Assembly: GCF_963678635.1 (NCBI RefSeq)
Contig: NC_087066.1
Location: forward strand, 43,449,624 to 43,513,623
DNA length: 64,000 nt
Direction of reading: 5' to 3'
DNA from: Symsagittifera roscoffensis
Taxonomy: Eukaryota > Xenacoelomorpha > Acoela > Convolutidae
The translations under genes and the position numbers were made by a program. Below are positions 33,696 to 43,709 of the stretch, piece by piece (positions within the stretch are counted from its first letter, which is position 1; every line of letters begins with the position of its first letter). A model generated the notes under the pieces. That model was given only the letters and a program-made list of their open reading frames with translations. It was not told where the DNA came from and ran no database searches.

Positions 33696-34205
33696 TCAGG
33701 CACTGGTGTCTCGTAGATGATTGAGTGGTCGTTGTCTTGGGAGTACGAACCAAACGTTCGACTGTAGTTCGTGGATCGTACTATTGAGAGAAAATTGTTG
33801 TAGAGGTTGCGTGGTTTTCGCAAGTCGTGGATCGTGAACTGTCGTTTTAATTTGTGATTGTGAGTTTGTGGGGCCGATGTGATATTTACTTTGAATCGGG
33901 TAAACGGGATGTTTACATTGCGTTCCAAATTGAGTGATCTTGGTACTTGATGAGTTGATATGACCAAATTTTCCATTTTCCATCTCCAGGATATTGTACT
34001 TTCTTTTGAGGACGTTTTGGTCGATTATGTGCCGCCTCTTGTGACCGCGGGGCTGCCAGTTGTGTCGTTCTTTGTCGTTTCGAATGCGGCCTTTGTTGAT
34101 GTTGTTCGACATGGGGCTGCTCCCGAGCTAATGCTGCAGTTGGGTGTTTTCTTCGAACGGCAGAACAAAGATGCCGGCCTCATTGCTGAGATTTATGGTG
34201 TCCAT
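33696..34205 (-). pseudogene. Arg-rich leader frame with internal amber codon
   Basis: An ATG at 34205 (MDTINLSNEAGIFVLPF...) runs 25 codons to a TAG at 34130..34128; the same frame continues through an ATG at 34112 for 138 codons and ends at 33696. The product is basic, with RNDKERHNW and KRRHI stretches. It lies just upstream of the env-like signal peptide. Candidates are a nucleocapsid-like tail, an integrase tail or a leader exon; none is proven. Confidence 0.35.
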
Positions 34206-34529
34206 TTGAGGCTAATTGTATGAATATTTAGATAATATTTAATCGTTTTATGAATAATCGTATTTAGTTTTGTAATGGAGCCGTTGAGCAATTGATCGGT
34301 AAAAGAATATTTTGAAAGGCTATAAGCCAGAAGCAACTTTTAGATTTTTCAAATAAAAGGCCATAAGCAAGTGCTAGAAGCAACTCTCTCGTTTTTTCAC
34401 AAACACTCGATAAAATAGTAATTTCAATCTGTGTGTTTTAGCTTTTCCATTTCTGCTTTTCCTTGAGCTAGTACAACAGGTAACGTGACGAGTTGTGTTG
34501 CTTTTGAATGGATGTATGAATGTATATAA

Positions 34530-34790
34530 TTTTTTCAGTTGAAAATGTGTTTGCCGAGGCTTTTGGCCGGTTTCTTGTGTTCTGCTGTCTCAACGGTAGC
34601 TATGTGTGGAGTTTAGTGGCCAGCGTGTGTGGTCAGAGTTGTCTGCGGCGTGCCCTCCTGTGGAGGACGTCTCTAGAGAGTGATGGGAGTTTTGTAGTCG
34701 GTCTCTGGGCCGGCCTGTTCGTGTGCCTGGGCTGTTGCCTCTTGCGACTGGTGGCTGCTGTCTTGATGAGTATCAAGAAGTGAATGAGCT
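34530..34790 (-). pseudogene. GC-richer possible coding remnant (basic, Pro/Arg-rich)
   Basis: The stretch is markedly GC-richer than its flanks. Minus-strand frames are long: one reads a Gln/His/Ser-rich tract, another an Arg/Pro-rich tract (RPAQRPTTKLPS...RRARRRQ) of the sort found at the end of pol in LTR elements. Plus-strand frame 34520-34783 is also open but looks like an antisense shadow. 34,206-34,529 and 34,791-35,136 show nothing supportable. Confidence 0.25.
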
Positions 34791-35303
34791 TTGTTTGCTG
34801 ATTGTTTTAGAACTGATCAGGATGTATTTTTAACTTTGTTTTAGATCTTGTACTTTTAAATTCAGACTGTTTACTTTTTCATAAGATCATTGGCGAGTGC
34901 TCAGACGAAAATGTCGTTTTAGATTTGCGGAGTTTAGGTATAGTACATCATGTATCGTACAAACTTATTCAGTTTCCGTGAATGGTATGCTTTTCAAAAG
35001 AAATTGTTCCGGTCCTTTTCGTCGCAATGTTAGGCAATTAGCCTGATTTGGATTCACAAGGATTTTTCACGTTTCAATGGGCTGATTAGTTTTTCAGTTG
35101 TGAAATTAAACGTGCTGCAAACATCAGCGGTGCTAATCTTCTAAACGGATCACGCGTTCTATAGACGTAGTTGATCAAACTGACATTCACTCGGTTGCTG
35201 AATTCGCCAAGAGCCTCCCCCAGGTGTTGACGTTGCGCTCTTATGATGGACTGAGACGCGACGAGCCTGCTCTACTTCAAGATTTCGTGGCCGTAGAGTA
35301 CTC

Positions 35304-36508
35304 TGTGACATTTAGTACAAATGTCAGGAATTCGAACTTTGAATAAATGCTGAAGGCGTATAGTTGAACTGTGATGATTTGAATAAATTGTCATACGATT
35401 AATGTTTGTTCTATTTGTTCGCTTATTTTGAGATTACTGTATAAAGACAAAAAATCATTCCACCAACATCAAGATCAGTTGGTTGGTTTTGCAATAAAAT
35501 TATAGTACTTATAATTATGTTTTTGTCATCGTAACACCAAGGGGACCCCAGCACGAGCCTAATATGCATCTGAAGTGATTAAAGTCTAAGTGACATATTA
35601 CTAATAGAGGATAGCCTTAATAAGCTATCCGACATGGTGATACGAGTGGAATGTCACGAATTCGCGCAACACTTTCTAATCATGAGAGATCTTGTTTTTG
35701 ATCGATGGAAATTCAAAAATCTGTGAGAAAATTTTGTATCTGGAAAAACCCAAAAGAGAAAAAGTTGGAGATTTATTCAGTAGTTGCTCGAAGGATGAGT
35801 GACCGGAACACCTAGCAGGCGAATATCTTTGGGAATGCGAATTAATTATTGATCGAAATCATGGACGCTCAGAACGAACAGTTATTTATATGCGAATTTT
35901 TGTTTGGGTTTGGTTTCTATAGATATGGCGATTGATTTCTAATGCCGTGGCAAATCAAAATCTCCGCTGTTCGAGGATAAACGAAAAGCTTTGAGAAAAA
36001 AGATGAATCAGTTAATAAATCTAGAATTGTCCTTATCAGTTGTTACTAGATGAACATGTTAACGAGAAGATCTGAGATTTTGAACACTGAAGCGTGAAAA
36101 TGAAGTGATGCGCATTTTCTATGGAGACTCTGGAATACCTTAAAACAAAAAGCGGGAAATTTTCTTTAAGGGTGGTAGTGTGACATTTAGCACAAATGTC
36201 AGGAATTCGAACTTTGATTAAATGCTGAAGGCGTATAGTTGAACTGTGATGAATTAGATAAATTGTCATACGATTAATGTTTGTTCTAATTGTTCGCTTA
36301 TTTTGAGATTACTGTATAACGACACAAAATCATTCCACCAACATCAAGATCAGTTGATTGGTTTTGCAATAAAATTATAGTACTAATAATTATGTTTTTG
36401 TCATCTTAACACCAAGGGGACCCCAGCACGAGCCTAATATGCATCTGAAGAGATTAAGTCTAAGTGACATATTACTAATAGAGGATAGCCTTAATAAGCT
36501 ATCCGACA
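35304..36508 (+). mobile_element. TRIM (miniature LTR retrotransposon), complete
   Basis: LTRs 35304-35634 (331 bp) and 36179-36508 (330 bp) run TGTGACATTTAG to CTATCCGACA and are about 95 percent identical by eye. The flanking 5 bp, TACTC, are duplicated (35299-35303 and 36509-36513). Directly after the left LTR comes TGGTGATACGAGTGGAAT, a TGG-initial tRNA primer site; directly before the right LTR is purine-rich AAGGGTGGTAG. The 544-bp interior has no reading frame of note. All hallmarks of a terminal-repeat retrotransposon in miniature are present. Confidence 0.92.
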
Positions 36509-36981
36509 TACTCAGATAAAAACCAACGAGTAAGTGAAATGGTCCTCATTCATTATTGGCATTCGTGAAGTGGGCTTCATAATTGTTTTTTTTTCAGCGC
36601 CTTCTAAATGGTTTTGTTTATGCTGATCGTGTCCTGCGTAGCTTCAATGTAATCGCGACTCGCATTGGTCCTGTGGGAGCGAGAACCCATATGGATGTTG
36701 TTCCCAAGAATGCCAAAGAGGTCGCAAAATTCCTCAACTGCTGGGCTCCTTCGAGGTCGCAGATATCCGAGCACTTATATGGATACCTTATGGTTACTGA
36801 AGGTGTAAACACTGGGGGAATTCACAATATCTCTAGGCCGGTCTCGCTCGCTATTTCACACCCTCGCAATATGTTCCCTTTGGTACTGAGGTCAGCGGGG
36901 CAACCGATTCCCAGTACTGTTTGGTGGTTGGCTGATCTGTACTGTACTATGCTGCTTGCCCCTCGTTTTCTGCTCCTTTGA

Positions 36982-37740
36982 CTGTATCTCGCCCGTCAAT
37001 CAATAGTCGATCGCAACAACAATCCAATAAAAAGAATGAATTAAGAAATGAATATAACCAGATACACAGTACCCTATAACTGGCTGAAATATAAATTAAT
37101 CGTTCAATTGAGGAAAAGGGTCTGCGATTCTTATTAACCAACTAACTGCCTCCAACGGTTTATCAATATTCCACTCTTTACTTTCTTTCCAGAGTTATCC
37201 CTCTGAACTACACTTTATCCCCGAAAGTACCTAGAAAAATCACCTCACCCGATAAAATAACAACTTTTACGAAGTTGTTCCTTTAAGGCTTTTGTAACTT
37301 TTTCTAACCGACTTACTTAGTCTTCGTCAACTTTCGTTCTGACTCCATAAAGGTCGTCCGGATCGTTCGTACCTTAAGTCTATTTATCCTGAGTTTTAGT
37401 TAGAGATCCGACATTCCGTATAAGTCTGAACATTTACTTATGTGCCTCCTACGCAGCGTTCCAGTTCTTTAACCCAACAGGACTACATTAATTTAAATGC
37501 CAAGTTCCAAATGCCAATCAAAGCAATGCTAAACAAATAACAAGTGCAACTCCAACTTAATTTAAGCTATGTTTACATATCAAAAAGCCCAAGGACTTTA
37601 TTTAATTTTCCCGTATCTTTTCCCTCAACCCGTGGCTAGGATAAAGTCCCAGTGAACTTTATTTCCCGTTCAACAATCCAAAAATTCCCATACGTAACCT
37701 ATTCAAATTTCAACCTAATCGACCTTCGGGGTAAGCCGTT
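36982..37740. other. Intergenic or intronic stretch without recognised features
   Basis: AT-rich with scattered CCTTTAAGG-like words; no frame, repeat or RNA gene that I can support. GC content rises sharply after about 37,740. Confidence 0.4.
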
Positions 37741-38051
37741 CCCTTAACTGGGGTACAACCCTTCGAAATAGGGGTCCGGCTTTTTGCATGCCCGGGTCAA
37801 ATAATCTCCAGTATCACTCCACTAATTTTCGTAAAGTCCGCCCCGGTAGGTCCCGAGTTGGGAGGGACTATCCGGGGATATTCCACCACCTAATTTTACT
37901 AAGTGAGGGGGGGTTAATTCCCCACTGCTTGAGCAAATACAAGTTTAATTCGATTTACTTAGCTACTTGATTATTTACCGGTCGATCATCAAGTTGCGTA
38001 CTAAACATTCAATTTACCTTATTACATATTAATCAATTCATCATAGCTACC

Positions 38052-38988
38052 ATGGATTTTGAAACATATACCAAAATTTCCCAATACTTTCAAGCCGATT
38101 CCAAAGGGAAGGATGATATTGTCCGCCTGCTTTCCCGTAACCAACGGAAAGTTTTCCGCTTAAAGATAAAGAAATTTTCCATTCTCGATCGTACCCTATG
38201 CCGAGACGGGAAAATCGTTCTACACGGAATTAACGTTACTCCCGTGTTGCGAAATTTACATAAATCGGTGCCTTCATGGAACTTACTACGAATTACACCA
38301 GGAGGCACGTTCCAAGTATTATATAGAAGGAAACCTCCGTGCACTCTGCCGAGAAGTTTGTTTCGAGTGCTCCGAATGCACGAGCAGAAGAATGGTTTTA
38401 TACGACGAGGTCCCCAAGCGGCACTTAACGGCCAAGACACGCGAACGAATATGCCGAACGATTATGCCGCCAGTGAAGAAAGCAAAGGGAAATCGTTCGC
38501 ATAAACCTCGCGTCCCTGTCTTCGTAGGCGGGAAGAAGCCTATCGCCATCCAGGACGGCGATAGCGCTAACGTCCTTACCCACGAACCAATTACACTGCA
38601 CGCTTTCTTCCTGTTTACTGGATTGCGTACATTACCTCATCACCGGGAGAAAGGTACAGTCGTACCGCCTGCAACGGGCCTTAGAGGATCGGCAATCGCG
38701 CGAACGAAAGCGGTTAGACTCCTTCTATTACCCTTTTCACGATCCCGGCAAAACGTTACTATCCCGGGGGTCGTCGATTCCGACATGCACCTGCTCGCCG
38801 AAACCCTTGGGTTACATATATACGAGTACCGGACCGACCTAAGTCCCCCTAAATGGAATTGCATCGCGGGGAATAAACACGGCCAAAACGGGGAGGAAGC
38901 TATCTACCTTCAATACTGGCTAGAGGGGATCCATAAGGGGGAGGGACATCTAGCCATCATTACTAGGATGCGTCCAAAAATGTCGTAA
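38052..38988 (+). pseudogene. Integrase H2C2 zinc finger plus OTU-like protein, frameshifted
   Basis: The ATG at 38052 has a good context (ACCATGG). The first frame (MDFETYTKISQYF...RDGKIVLHG...VLRNLHKS) resembles the start of retroelement-derived integrase zinc-binding proteins (GIN/SCAND3-like). Near 38,275 the frame changes; the continuing frame has HGTYYELH..., YYIEGNLRALC and CFEC-x2-C, the H-H-C-C zinc finger. From 38392 a long frame follows to a TAA at 38988; its middle part reads better in another frame (SYRLQRALEDRQ, FYYPFHDPGK), implying two more indels. The end, YEYRTDLSPPKWNC...EAIYLQYW...GEGHLAIIT, looks like the C-terminal half of an OTU cysteine-protease fold with its His; the Cys loop is not evident. 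No DDE integrase core is seen. Composition is far GC-richer than the surroundings. Confidence 0.5.
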
Positions 38989-39307
38989 TATCCACCTCAT
39001 TTTCATCCTGTTATTTAATTTCGACCAATTTGGGTATCCGTTATACAGATGCTGCGATTCGTTCAACTCTTGCAAATATTAACTACGAATATTTACCAGC
39101 TTTTAGGACGTTCGAAATTGAGCTGTGCGAATCGTTCTAATCTTCGAATCATCGCTTAAATCAGCTAACTCAAAACGTAAGTAAACTTCCGATACAAACT
39201 ATCAATAATTCGTTTTGAATATTTTGTAACCTGTATTTTAGCCCATCTTTTTACTTAACTTAGAAACAACCTTACTTGTCCTATTTAGAACCCCGATCAA
39301 CATCAAC

Positions 39308-39670
39308 ATGCCGTATCGTCATATTTGGTCCTTAAACTTCGAGGGGGTCTGGCCGCGATCCGACCCATTCTTCTGGTTCAAACACCCCGAGAAGAACGAA
39401 TTTCCTCTGCGCGTCCTAACTATCCGCGCGGCCGCTTACTTGGGGGACGTTCGGGGGGAATCCGATGTTTTTCCCCTATGGATAACTTACATCCACGAGG
39501 GAAAAGAAGACTACATGTCCCTGAATCCAGGAAGCCCCGTGGCGAGAGAGCTGATGAACCAGTTAAAGAAGTGGGCACGAAAACTCGGCCCGGGACAACA
39601 AAATTTGGCGGCCGACATCGGCGAGGTCGGGTCACTCGTTGACCTGGCCTCCGAATTCAACGACATATAG
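39308..39670 (+). CDS. Hypothetical 120-aa protein in the GC-rich block
   Basis: ATG at 39308 (context CAACATGCC) to TAG at 39668-39670. The product begins MPYRHIWSLNFEGVWPRSD, with aromatic-rich text (PFFWFKHPEKNEF), then RAAAYLGDVRGESDVFPLWITYI and a charged C-terminus. No family is recognised. It shares strand and base composition with the preceding integrase-zinc pseudogene and may be its second gene or 3' exon. A +1 frame of 105 codons overlaps it but is rich in Arg/Pro and looks like a shadow. Confidence 0.4.
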   Translation: MPYRHIWSLNFEGVWPRSDPFFWFKHPEKNEFPLRVLTIRAAAYLGDVRGESDVFPLWITYIHEGKEDYMSLNPGSPVARELMNQLKKWARKLGPGQQNLAADIGEVGSLVDLASEFNDI

Positions 39671-40595
39671 ATGGACCCGAAAAACTGACTAAAACTCCCT
39701 ATTGTGTGTATAGTCCCCTATTATAATAGTAATCGGATTTAAAATTTAAATTTAATCATGCGTTTTCCGGCTATATAAGCTTAGGTAGAAATACCTATTC
39801 TACAGAAGGGGAGAAATTTTGCCGTTTTTATTGCGACTATGATGAGACTCTGGACATTCTGATTACATTGTATGGCTGTGGAACAAAGATCTGGTTCTTT
39901 GTAAGGCTTGGGAAATTTGCCCGACAACTGGAGATGCAGTACACTTCACTCGGCAGCCTAATGGAGTGTCTTGCAGTGCATGGGCAGAATTTGCTTTGTT
40001 GCACCCAAGAGGTTGGCGACTCCGTATATCTTCCATACGGGCGAGCTCACTGCGTGGTGACCCTAGGTAATATCTCCCCTGTTGCGTCCCTGTTGTCGGT
40101 AGGTCTGAGAGTGCCAAAGGAAAGAACTGATCAAACATGGAAGGCTGTGGCGATGCTTTTGCCTTTAGCAGGTGAGAGGACAAAGAAGTGCAATGAAGGA
40201 CCCAGATGCACAGATTTCGAACGATAAAGATTTGATGTGAGTTTAAATTGACTTGACTGATTTCATAAGGTTCTCGTAATTTTTCATTTGTTCGAATTCA
40301 GTATTTGATGTGCTCCATTTGTTTTTCGACTGTTGGCACTTTCTACGGGGGGATGGAAACTGGGTGATTCAGTGCACCTTTCCTATGAGAGCTATGCAGG
40401 GCATCCGCGGTGAAATTTTCGGCTGGTCCTTTCATGAAAAAATTTCGGGTCCCAAAATTGTGCTATCCCTGATCTTAATACGTGGGAGTTTTCTGCATTT
40501 TTCGAGATCTCTAGGAAGATGATTTATGCTAGTTAGCCGGCTTCGTATACTTGTCGAGTGGGCGTTGGAAAGGGGATCCGCGGTGAAATTTTCGG

Positions 40596-40735
40596 CCAGC
40601 CGACAGATCACGACTAACTTCAGCCTGCTCCTCTATGGGGAACGTCAGCAGAAAACAGGGCTCAAATGTTGACCTGAACGACACTAGAGAGGAGAGCTTC
40701 AGCCAAATTTGAACAGTCACAGACAATCATTGAAT
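40596..40735 (-). repeat. Inverted copy of the env-proximal non-coding region
   Basis: CCAGCCGACAGATCAC... is about 90 percent identical to the reverse complement of 31,452-31,593 (and of its duplicate near 26,930-27,080). It is preceded by a 25-bp word (ATCCGCGGTGAAATTTTCGG) that also occurs at 40,408 in exon d of the JmjC-like gene. 40,736-41,092 is AT-rich with no supported feature. Confidence 0.75.
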
Positions 40736-41092
40736 TCACAGTCATAAATCATCTTAATGACTGACTGAGTGGCTTACATTAAACATAAATGTATATATTT
40801 TGCTTTTCTCTAATAAGAGTCTAATAGTATCTTAAATTCTGGGACAACCCTTTGCGTATATTTGTGTCCCACTTTAATTTAATTGCAAATATAACCAACT
40901 TAGTTTAACATAAAAATTATTTTAAAAAACTTTCAAAGCAATGTTGTTTTCAAAAATTTGAAAGCAGCAAACTTCATTTAATAACCGCAGTAAACTTAAT
41001 AAAGTGTCCAGTTAATTTATTGATATATCTATATAACCACTTGTGCCTTCCCACAATTATACCCGCCAGGAAAGAATCATTAAGTGTAGTTA

Positions 41093-41285
41093 TGTAACAG
41101 TGCTAAACACCTATGTTAGTTACTCTGGCCAAATTACCTTAATTGGAGAGAATTAGACGCTTAATAGATTAAATTGTTAACTCCTATTATGCCAATTACG
41201 AAATGTTAAAGTATATTTGTTCAAAGTAAACAATAATTAGATCATTAGATCAGTACAAAAAGAGAGTCGGTAACGGTATATTACA
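41093..41285 (-). mobile_element. Right LTR of the composite element
   Basis: 193 bp, TGTAACAGTGC to ATATTACA, about 90 percent identical to the left LTR, which suggests a moderately old insertion. It is followed by TTGAG and then by GAAGTCCCAATCC of the RING-like gene leader. Confidence 0.8.
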
Positions 41286-41360
41286 TTGAGGAAGTCCCAA
41301 TCCAATTAAATACTATTTAACAAAGAAACTCCCGCGTTCAAACAAAGCTGTGAGAAAAAA

Positions 41361-42130
41361 ATGACTACCGAGTGTCGTATCTGCTTTGAGCAGAAACCAA
41401 AATTGCAGATGAGAAATCTTCATGAAAAAGACCAAAACCAAACTTTTCACATAATCTGCATCCAATGCTACCTTTAACTGAGATCACGAGAAGATTTCAG
41501 TTGGACAAACTTGCCTGTCCACTGTGTCGAAAAAATGTCCATGTTATAAATTGGCAAAAACGGTATTGCCATCTGTGCATTGAAATATTTTAATGCCATT
41601 TGGAGCCCAAATCTTCTGTTTAGGCCAACATCTGATCAAAGGATTCCTCTTCAACCTTCCTTCAAAAATGGAATTGTCCCTTGTCGATGAACTCATTAAA
41701 TTTGTATGCTTCCCGTTTAATCATTAACTTCATACCATTTGCAAAATTTTTCTGAAACCTAGCAAAAACAATCCCTCAACCAATATGCCAATTATGTTAA
41801 GAACACAAATCCACACAACCTCTCCTTCTTATTTGTACAGACTGCGACGAAATACAAAAGGAAAATTTCTTCCAACACGGAAACATTGTCTGCCTCAATT
41901 GCCGTACACCAGTCTACACATTGTCATCTTTCTATAAATCACCGTGCCAAATATGCCACGATTGGGCAAAAAATGTACAAGGCGAATCCTGAACTAATTA
42001 CATCACAAGTTATCGACACTTGACGGATAATGATCCGTCTCACAAAAATTGCAATACATTCTTACCGCGCTCAAAAATAGAGTACCCCATCTGTAAAATC
42101 AACTATGACTTCTCCGACCCTTGGAGTTAA
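41361..42130 (+). pseudogene. RING-like Cys-rich gene, longest copy
   Basis: ATG at 41361 (MTTECRICFEQKPKLQM), then H...NQTFHIICIQCY, a frame change, and ACPLCRKN: together a C3HC4-type RING with an atypical loop. INWQKRYCHLC follows, then a degenerate middle with stops, then ICTDCDE, VCLNCRTPVY, CQICHDWAK, YITSYRHL, NCN and PICK, ending DFSDPWS at the TAA 42128-42130. The repeated C-x2-C pairs suggest several treble-clef or zinc-ribbon modules. RING proteins are usually ubiquitin E3 ligases; that is inference only. At least two stops and one frameshift make this a pseudogene. Six or more partial copies lie at 13.8-23.3 kb. Confidence 0.6.
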
Positions 42131-42530
42131 ATTTTCCAAAAGCAAAGATCTAAAAAACTTTTATGTTTTTTACACAGTTTTGTACCTCTATAATTATTTT
42201 CCATTCCTTGTTTATGTTTCACATTAGTTCATTATATGGAAAACCTCTTCCAAGGAGGACCAACGCAACAGCCAACAGAAGAAAACTCTGTAAGCTATAG
42301 CTAATCGAAAGCCAAAAATCTTTCTTTTTTTCATCGTGGTGTCAGTTTGTAATACACAGATAATACGACTTAATTTGATACAAAATTAAACCAAAAAAAT
42401 TGGAAAAGGTATATCCCTCCTTGTTTTTTTAGTCCCTTTTACCACCAAAAAACGGGACCCATGGTAAGCCTGTGGATGACCCCAGCTAGCCATAAAATTG
42501 AAATTGGGGGTTAATGATTGCCCAGCTTTC
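42130..42530 (+). repeat. Tail module, copy 5
   Basis: GGAAAACCTCTTCCAAGGAG, CGTGGTGTCAGTTTGTAATACACAG and GGGGTTAATGATTGCC mark the fifth tail copy. It ends the array-derived material; 42,531-43,709 has no gene, RNA or repeat that I can support. Confidence 0.65.
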
Positions 42531-43709
42531 CATTTTTTTAATTTGAAAAACAAACTCTTTACTTTGATTTTATACAACCCTTTAGTATAAATGAATACGA
42601 CCCAGTATCAAACTGAAATTGTCGAAATGCAGTCCCGGCACCAGAACCGTTAAAAAGATCCAGAACTAGAAGACGTAGAAAGAGCCACACAAATCCAGCC
42701 TGAGATTGGTTAATTAAAAATAACTCAGTTTGGAGGTGCAATTGGACTTGATATTTGCACAACTTAGTTAGAGATACCTATAATGAAATTGGAATTTAAC
42801 ACTACCGCCGTCAGAGGAAGAATTCAGTTAAGACGTTGCAAAATGGTTCCCAAAGAAAATGCCAATACTTGAGGGGACGACAGAACTCTAACTATAACTA
42901 AAACTCAAATAAACATTATAGAGAATAACAAGCGGCCTACCCTCAGGCAGAACAGTGTGAGCTACTATTAAGAGTAGTTTATTCTCATTAGTTAGAGAGC
43001 ATTCGATACTGAATGAGAGTCTGGTTGGTTCTCCGAGTTAGAGAATCAGGAATCGCGAAGTTAGGAGATCAGTCAAAGTACCTCAAAGGAATAGTGATCC
43101 TTAGCGACACTATTAATTTTAGCAGTTCAGACTGAATGATTGAGCGGAATTACTGCGTCAATTGGTTAATTAGGATTCACTAGAGAGGAGAATTGTTAGC
43201 TACGTTAGTTAGAATTTGAATCGCAATTAGGCAATTGTGTTGATTGATCGCGGACCCCTTTCTTAATGATTACATTACCAGATTCTATTCTGGCCGCCTA
43301 AAGCCTCCTGTATTTGGGCTAATGTTTTATTTCAATTTCTATTACAGCTAGAATTTCTTGCGATCGGTGATAGCGGACGAGACAGCCACAGGAGAACTAT
43401 CAAAAGGGGCAGGTAACAGAATACAGTACAGAATAGTTGCCACCAACTTAACTCTTTCGGGATTGTGGATAGTAGTGAATCTCGGTCGCCCCGCTGAAAT
43501 CATTACCATAGGAACCACTTTGCGATGCCGTTAAGTTAGAGTGTGTGAACAAGCCTAGAGAAGCAATCCCCGAAATCTGCAACTGCAATAAAAATAGACA
43601 CTGCCCGAAGTTCTACGATAGTACATATTTTCATTTTAATTTTTTATTTGAAAAAGAAATACTTGAATTGCAAAAAACTAGTGACACAACGCACAAGAAC
43701 CTAAAATTT

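Larger units (their letters stand above)
29748..34160. repeat. 4.5-kb tandem duplication, right copy
   Basis: Same contents as 25,208-29,747. Differences seen by eye include an 18-bp deletion near 31,080, a 109-bp deletion near 32,118, a 1-bp deletion near 31,914 and a few substitutions. The right copy continues past the breakpoint into the original sequence (GAACGGCAGAACAAAG). Confidence 0.9.
35137..40536 (+). pseudogene. JmjC-like gene, broken, in four exon pieces
   Basis: Exon a: 35137-35303 plus 36514-36529 (one TACTC copy counted), split by a TRIM element; frame SVAEFAKSLPQVLTLRS...FVAVEYS|DKNQR, then donor GTAAGT. Exon b: from 36598 after a T10-CAG acceptor, in frame, to a TGA at 36979-36981 or to a donor inside it (RLLNGFVYADRV...). 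Exon c: 39806-40171, between TTCTACAG and GTGAGA, with LDILITLYGCGTKIWFF, then CTQEVGDSVYLPYGRAHCV, which fits the JmjC/cupin core; the first iron ligand motif HxD reads Y-C-D, so His is missing. Exon d: from 40302 after TTCGAATTCAG, with two frames joined by an indel, ending FFEISRKMIYAS at 40534-40536. Joining b to c is inference: the 2.8-kb gap holds other material. JmjC proteins are Fe(II)/2-oxoglutarate oxygenases; this copy is unlikely to work. Confidence 0.5.
31103..41285. mobile_element. 10.2-kb LTR-bounded composite element with TTGAG duplication
   Basis: Identical-length LTRs (31103-31295 and 41093-41285, 193 bp, TGTAACA...ACA) lie in the same orientation. The 5 bp outside each are TTGAG (31098-31102 and 41286-41290). 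To the left is module R', to the right the RING-like gene leader; at 15,206-15,210 these two sequences are contiguous with a single TTGAG, an empty site. Inside are the env-like pseudogene and leader frame (minus), a broken JmjC-like gene (plus) holding a TRIM insertion, an integrase-zinc/OTU-like pseudogene (plus) and an inverted copy of the region next to the left LTR. No reverse transcriptase was found, so mobility must have depended on another element. Neither inner LTR edge shows a TGG-type primer site. Confidence 0.75.

Noticed and set aside
34520-34783. 87-codon hydrophobic plus frame
   Set aside because: Its composition follows from the antisense Arg/Pro-rich strand; no signal or domain is convincing.
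39325-39642. 105-codon Arg-rich plus frame
   Set aside because: Overlaps the better 120-codon frame in another phase; GC-rich shadow.
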